This document shows positions 5,148 to 8,296 of a stretch of DNA of 8,296 bases, piece by piece (position 1 is the first letter of the stretch; each line of letters begins with the position of its first letter). A model generated the notes under the pieces. The model was not told the DNA's origin. It made no database searches and saw nothing but the letters and a program-made list of their open reading frames with translations. Source of the stretch: Desulfobacteraceae bacterium (lineage in GTDB: Bacteria; Desulfobacterota; Desulfobacteria; Desulfobacterales; UBA5616); NCBI GenBank assembly GCA_030620375.1, contig JAUXEW010000122.1, positions 1 to 8,296 on the forward strand. The letters are read 5' to 3'. A program made the position numbers and the translations under genes.

Positions 5148-8101
5148 ATCTTCGAGAAATGAAAAAAACGATATATTTGTATTTATTCATCCTATTTTTT
5201 TTACTGCTATTCAATTGCTCTAACGCAGGTGCCGCACCTGCTAAAAATCCCAATTCAGCCAAGGCTTGCGCCATATGTCATTATCGCTGGGTAGACACCT
5301 TTTTCATTGAAGGAAAAGGATCCGACCTGGTTGGGTACCAATCGGAAAAGGTTGTGGCAACGCCGGAAATGTGTTTTTCCTGTCATGACGGCAGCGTGAA
5401 AGATTCCCGGGCCAGGGTAAATAATGACAGCGGCCACAAGACCAATATGGCGCCGCCCTCTCATATGAAAATACCCGAGATATTCCCGCTGGACGAAGAC
5501 GGTAAGATGCAATGTTCGACCTGCCACACGGCCCATGGCGTCCCGAGTGGAACGGGTGCCAGGGATACAATTTTTTTGAGGACCTCAAACAAGGATTCAA
5601 CCATGTGCCGCCAGTGCCACCCGAATATGGATGGCGGCGTGATAGCCGGGAACCATCCGGTGGACAGCACCAAACAGGAAATTCCCCCCGGGCTGATCGC
5701 GCTGGGTGCAGCGGCCGGCTATAAAAAGAACCAGCTTATTTGCGAAAGCTGTCACACCGCCCATGGGTCGCTGAATGCAAGCTTTTTAGTCGAAACTACC
5801 GGCAATTCGGACCTATGCCTCGCTTGCCATCGTGATAAGGAAATTTTTACACCGGACGGTAAAAAAAAGCCTTTTCATGTCATCAATGTCGCGCCTCAAA
5901 AAGTAAAAATACCTGAAGAACTTATCGAAAAAGGCGCCAAATTGGGTGACAAGGGTGTCATTACGTGTCTGACCTGCCATAAAGTTCACAATAACAAGAT
6001 AGAACACCACTTGTTATTAATACGAAAAGATGAAAAGTCCTCTTTATGCCTGACATGTCATGCGGACAAACAATATCTTGCCGACACCAAACACAATCTC
6101 TTGCATTCCAAAGCCGCTGAAAGGAATCTGGAAGGCAAAACCGTGGCCGAAGCAGGTGTATGTTCCGCCTGCCACCTGCCCCACAAGGCGGCCCGCAGAC
6201 TTTCCGGGGAAAAAGATTTCACGACCCAGCTCTGCCTGAGCTGTCACGGCAAAGGTAAAATTGCCGAACGAGTGAATCTATCCGGTAAAACGCATCCGCT
6301 GATCGTCAATCCTTTCGAAAAACAAAACTCAAACGGTGCCTTGGGATCTTCGGATATAAAAAAACAGATGTTAACCCTGCCGCTTTTTAACAAATATGGC
6401 GTGCAGGATAAAAGCGGTAAAATGACCTGCGCCACCTGCCATGACCCGCACGGAGCGCCTGCGGATTCAATCATAAGCCCAACCGTCAAAAATGGCAAAA
6501 CAGATAAGTCCACCTTATTTTTAAGAAAACAATCACCGGAAATTTGCCGTGAATGCCATAACAACAAATTTGATATCGCCGATTCCAAGCATGATCTTCA
6601 AAAGACGGCGCCGGGCGAAAGAAATATCCTGAGCCAAACACTTTCAGAATCCGGACTCTGCGGGAGCTGCCATCTTGTGCACGGGTCACAGAAAGGTTTT
6701 CTGTGGGCCAGACAGTCGGCCGCTGTCAATGGAAACAACAGTGTGCAGGGTATGTGCTACAGCTGTCATAACGAAAAGGGAATTGCCAAAAAAAAAGTCC
6801 ACCACGGTTATTCCCATCCGATTAACATCGCGCCTTCTAAAAAAGGACTGTCCACCAACCTGCCGCTTTTGGACCATAATGGGAAATATGCTAACGGCGG
6901 TATCATGACCTGTCATACCTGCCACGATCCCCATAAATGGCACGCGGATTCAAACAGAGGAAGCAAAAGCCAAAATGAAAAAGGCGATAAAAAAACCACC
7001 TCATTTTTAAGAAAACAGTCGCCGGAAATCTGCCGGGAATGCCACAATGATAAATTTTATATCGCCAACTCTAAACACGATCTGAATAAAGTGGCACCCG
7101 GAGAAAAAAATATCTTAAAGCAAACTCCTTTGGAATCAGGACTTTGCGGGACTTGTCACATTGTACACAATGCCCGGCAAAAATATTTGTGGGCCAGGAA
7201 AATGCCGATGGAAATTAAAGGCACGCCGGAGCAGTTGTGCCTGGGCTGTCATCGTGAAAAGGGCCTGGCCGCAAAAAAGGCCATCAAGGGCTATTCCCAT
7301 CCCGTAAACATCGCGCCTGCTCAAAATGGTTTGAAAACGACCTTGCCGCTTTTTACCCCCAATTCCAAAACGACTGAAAACGATGTCATGACATGCTTTA
7401 CCTGTCATGATCCGCATCGCTGGGATCCGCTGAAAACTGCGTCTGAAGACCATTTTGATATCGAAGGCAACGCGCAAAACAGCTTTTTAAGAATAGAAAA
7501 TTCACCTTCCCCCAAGCTTTGTGAAAACTGTCACGCCGACAAAGCCACCATTGAAATGACCGATCACGATCTTACCATAACAGCGCCTGCTTCCAAAAAT
7601 ATCATCGATCAAACTCCGGAGGAGTCCGGCACCTGCGGTGTCTGTCATCTCGTCCATAACGGTAAAAATCAGTTCAAGCTTTGGGCCCAGGGATTTGGCG
7701 GGGGTGACAGCCTCATGGATACCATGTGCACCACCTGCCACTCTGAGAAGGGTTGGGCCAAAAATAAAATACCGCTGATTTCCACCCATCCCATCAGTAA
7801 AATTGTGAATATGGAACATGACTTTATGCGCCGCCGCAGTTACATTCCCCTTTTCCACCCGACTACCGGTGAACCGGTTAAAACCGGAGAGATTTCCTGC
7901 CCCTCCTGCCATAATGTCCACCAATGGAATCCTGCGTCGAAAAATAAAGGCCAGGGCGCCAATCTGGAGGGCAATGCGACCAACAGTTTTCTCAGATCAC
8001 GATCGGCGATTCTGAAGTGCAAGGACTGTCATAACGTCGATGCCTTGTTCAAGTTTAAATTTTTTCACAACCCCAGTAAACGTAAAAAACAATCGAAATA
8101 A
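5144..8101 (+). CDS. Giant secreted 24-heme c-type cytochrome with tandem tetraheme repeats
   Basis: Protein of 985 residues with a hydrophobic export signal (about 7-30) and no later membrane helix. There are 24 CX2CH sites, first cysteines at 42, 77, 124, 155, 200, 225, 275, 302, 340, 364, 429, 468, 506, 538, 590, 630, 668, 699, 751, 793, 831, 862, 919 and 959. From the third site on, odd sites read CX2CHX2H and even sites do not; most of those read CX2CHX2K. This is the doubled-CXXCH arrangement. Sites 7-22 form four tetraheme units and sites 23-24 start a fifth that ends in a basic tail. C25 follows LLLFN, a poor lipobox, so lipidation is uncertain. The start overlaps the NHL stop (ATGA); ATG at 5159 is an alternative. 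It is probably a long-range electron conduit or store in the periplasm or on the surface; location and partners are inferred. Confidence 0.93.
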   Translation: MNLREMKKTIYLYLFILFFLLLFNCSNAGAAPAKNPNSAKACAICHYRWVDTFFIEGKGSDLVGYQSEKVVATPEMCFSCHDGSVKDSRARVNNDSGHKTNMAPPSHMKIPEIFPLDEDGKMQCSTCHTAHGVPSGTGARDTIFLRTSNKDSTMCRQCHPNMDGGVIAGNHPVDSTKQEIPPGLIALGAAAGYKKNQLICESCHTAHGSLNASFLVETTGNSDLCLACHRDKEIFTPDGKKKPFHVINVAPQKVKIPEELIEKGAKLGDKGVITCLTCHKVHNNKIEHHLLLIRKDEKSSLCLTCHADKQYLADTKHNLLHSKAAERNLEGKTVAEAGVCSACHLPHKAARRLSGEKDFTTQLCLSCHGKGKIAERVNLSGKTHPLIVNPFEKQNSNGALGSSDIKKQMLTLPLFNKYGVQDKSGKMTCATCHDPHGAPADSIISPTVKNGKTDKSTLFLRKQSPEICRECHNNKFDIADSKHDLQKTAPGERNILSQTLSESGLCGSCHLVHGSQKGFLWARQSAAVNGNNSVQGMCYSCHNEKGIAKKKVHHGYSHPINIAPSKKGLSTNLPLLDHNGKYANGGIMTCHTCHDPHKWHADSNRGSKSQNEKGDKKTTSFLRKQSPEICRECHNDKFYIANSKHDLNKVAPGEKNILKQTPLESGLCGTCHIVHNARQKYLWARKMPMEIKGTPEQLCLGCHREKGLAAKKAIKGYSHPVNIAPAQNGLKTTLPLFTPNSKTTENDVMTCFTCHDPHRWDPLKTASEDHFDIEGNAQNSFLRIENSPSPKLCENCHADKATIEMTDHDLTITAPASKNIIDQTPEESGTCGVCHLVHNGKNQFKLWAQGFGGGDSLMDTMCTTCHSEKGWAKNKIPLISTHPISKIVNMEHDFMRRRSYIPLFHPTTGEPVKTGEISCPSCHNVHQWNPASKNKGQGANLEGNATNSFLRSRSAILKCKDCHNVDALFKFKFFHNPSKRKKQSK
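5966..8038 (+). repeat. Tandem tetraheme-coding repeats (four full units and one half)
   Basis: Units begin at the heme-7, -11, -15, -19 and -23 codons, at 5966, 6428, 6911, 7394 and 7898, giving lengths of 462, 483, 483 and 504 bases. Units two and three have the same length and remain similar in nucleotide sequence, for example around 6529-6560 and 7009-7046, where most differences are silent. Shared protein landmarks in order are CxTCHDPH, SFLRKQSPEICRECHN, KHDL, APGExNIL, ESGLCGxCHxVH, WAR, GYSHPxNIAP and LPLF. This suggests growth by unit duplication, the middle copies being the youngest. Confidence 0.85.
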
Positions 8102-8188
8102 TTAGAGTCCTAGTTGTGAATTCTTTGCATTTTGTGTAAAAACATTTTATTGGGCTATTTACCCTGTCTTCAAATGAATGAATATTTT

Positions 8189-8292
8189 CGATTGAATATT
8201 GAATATTTAAGGTCCACCTCCGGCGGATCAATTTTAAAAAGGCCTATCAAAAAAAATGACGGAGCGAAACGACATCCTCAAATATTCAATCG
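8189..8292. repeat. 12-base inverted repeat flanking about 80 bases downstream of the operon
   Basis: CGATTGAATATT (8189-8200) is exactly reverse-complemented at 8281-8292. Between them lies an imperfect hairpin (8212-8228, GTCCACC-TCC-GGCGGAT, one A-C mismatch) and an A-rich stretch. There is no open reading frame of note inside, so it may be a small non-coding dispersed element or a remnant of one. The right arm ends 4 bases from the window edge, so its true extent is unknown. Confidence 0.4.
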
Positions 8293-8296
8293 TCAA

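Noticed and set aside
6788..6796. Run of nine A within the 24-heme gene as a programmed frameshift site
   Set aside because: The reading frame continues intact with conserved repeat landmarks on both sides and there is no downstream structure or alternative-frame product of note.
5966..8038. Periodic repeats considered as a CRISPR array or satellite DNA
   Set aside because: The repeats are in-frame coding units of a cytochrome, about 483 bases long, and have no short repeat-spacer pattern.
8152..8164. GGG-CTATTTA-CCC hairpin as transcription terminator of the operon
   Set aside because: The stem is only three pairs and no T-run follows; it is too weak to call a Rho-independent terminator.

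Overview
The window holds one dense, single-strand gene cluster for multiheme electron transfer. All six genes are on the + strand (279-8101), with gaps of 28, 29, 70 and 65 bases and one 4-base overlap, so they probably form one operon. Heme-attachment motifs visible in the sequence total 41 c-type sites (8 + 3 + 6 + 24). A membrane cytochrome b with four suitably placed histidines adds a likely two b-type hemes. Many multiheme cytochromes, a sigma-54 promoter, CX3CH heme sites and CbcBA-like membrane genes suggest a Desulfobacterota-type anaerobe (a sulfate or metal reducer, or a syntrophic electron-exporting relative). This assignment is inference; the window has no taxonomic marker.

Layout. 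Positions 1-278 are a regulatory leader: a near-perfect sigma-54 (-24/-12) promoter at 120-135, a stem-loop-rich 5' untranslated region, and a strong Shine-Dalgarno that fixes a GTG start. Next come an octaheme cytochrome c with a C-terminal membrane helix (279-1436), a four-helix FdnI-type cytochrome b (1465-2280), a membrane-anchored triheme cytochrome (2310-3122), a secreted hexaheme cytochrome (3193-4134), a secreted six-repeat NHL beta-propeller (4200-5147) and a giant secreted 24-heme cytochrome (5144-8101). Positions 8102-8296 contain no convincing gene, only AT-rich sequence and a 12-base inverted repeat.

How it may work (inference). The first two genes resemble the quinol-oxidising inner-membrane pair CbcA/CbcB of Geobacter: cytochrome b takes electrons from menaquinol and the octaheme subunit receives them in the periplasm. 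The triheme and hexaheme proteins are natural periplasmic relays. The 24-heme protein could serve as a long wire or storage protein in the periplasm or at the cell surface, with the NHL propeller as an assembly or docking partner. No outer-membrane porin, peptidyl-prolyl isomerase or maturation gene is visible, so an extracellular route is not proved.

The most notable points are: (1) the hexaheme protein is a mosaic of the N-terminal triheme module of gene 1 and the triheme core of gene 3, with heme spacing conserved to the residue; (2) the 24 hemes follow a strict pairwise alternation of motif types and sit in tetraheme units of about 161 residues that still look duplicated at DNA level; (3) gene 1 carries a rare CX8CH site; (4) sigma-54 control and a possible structured RNA leader precede the operon.
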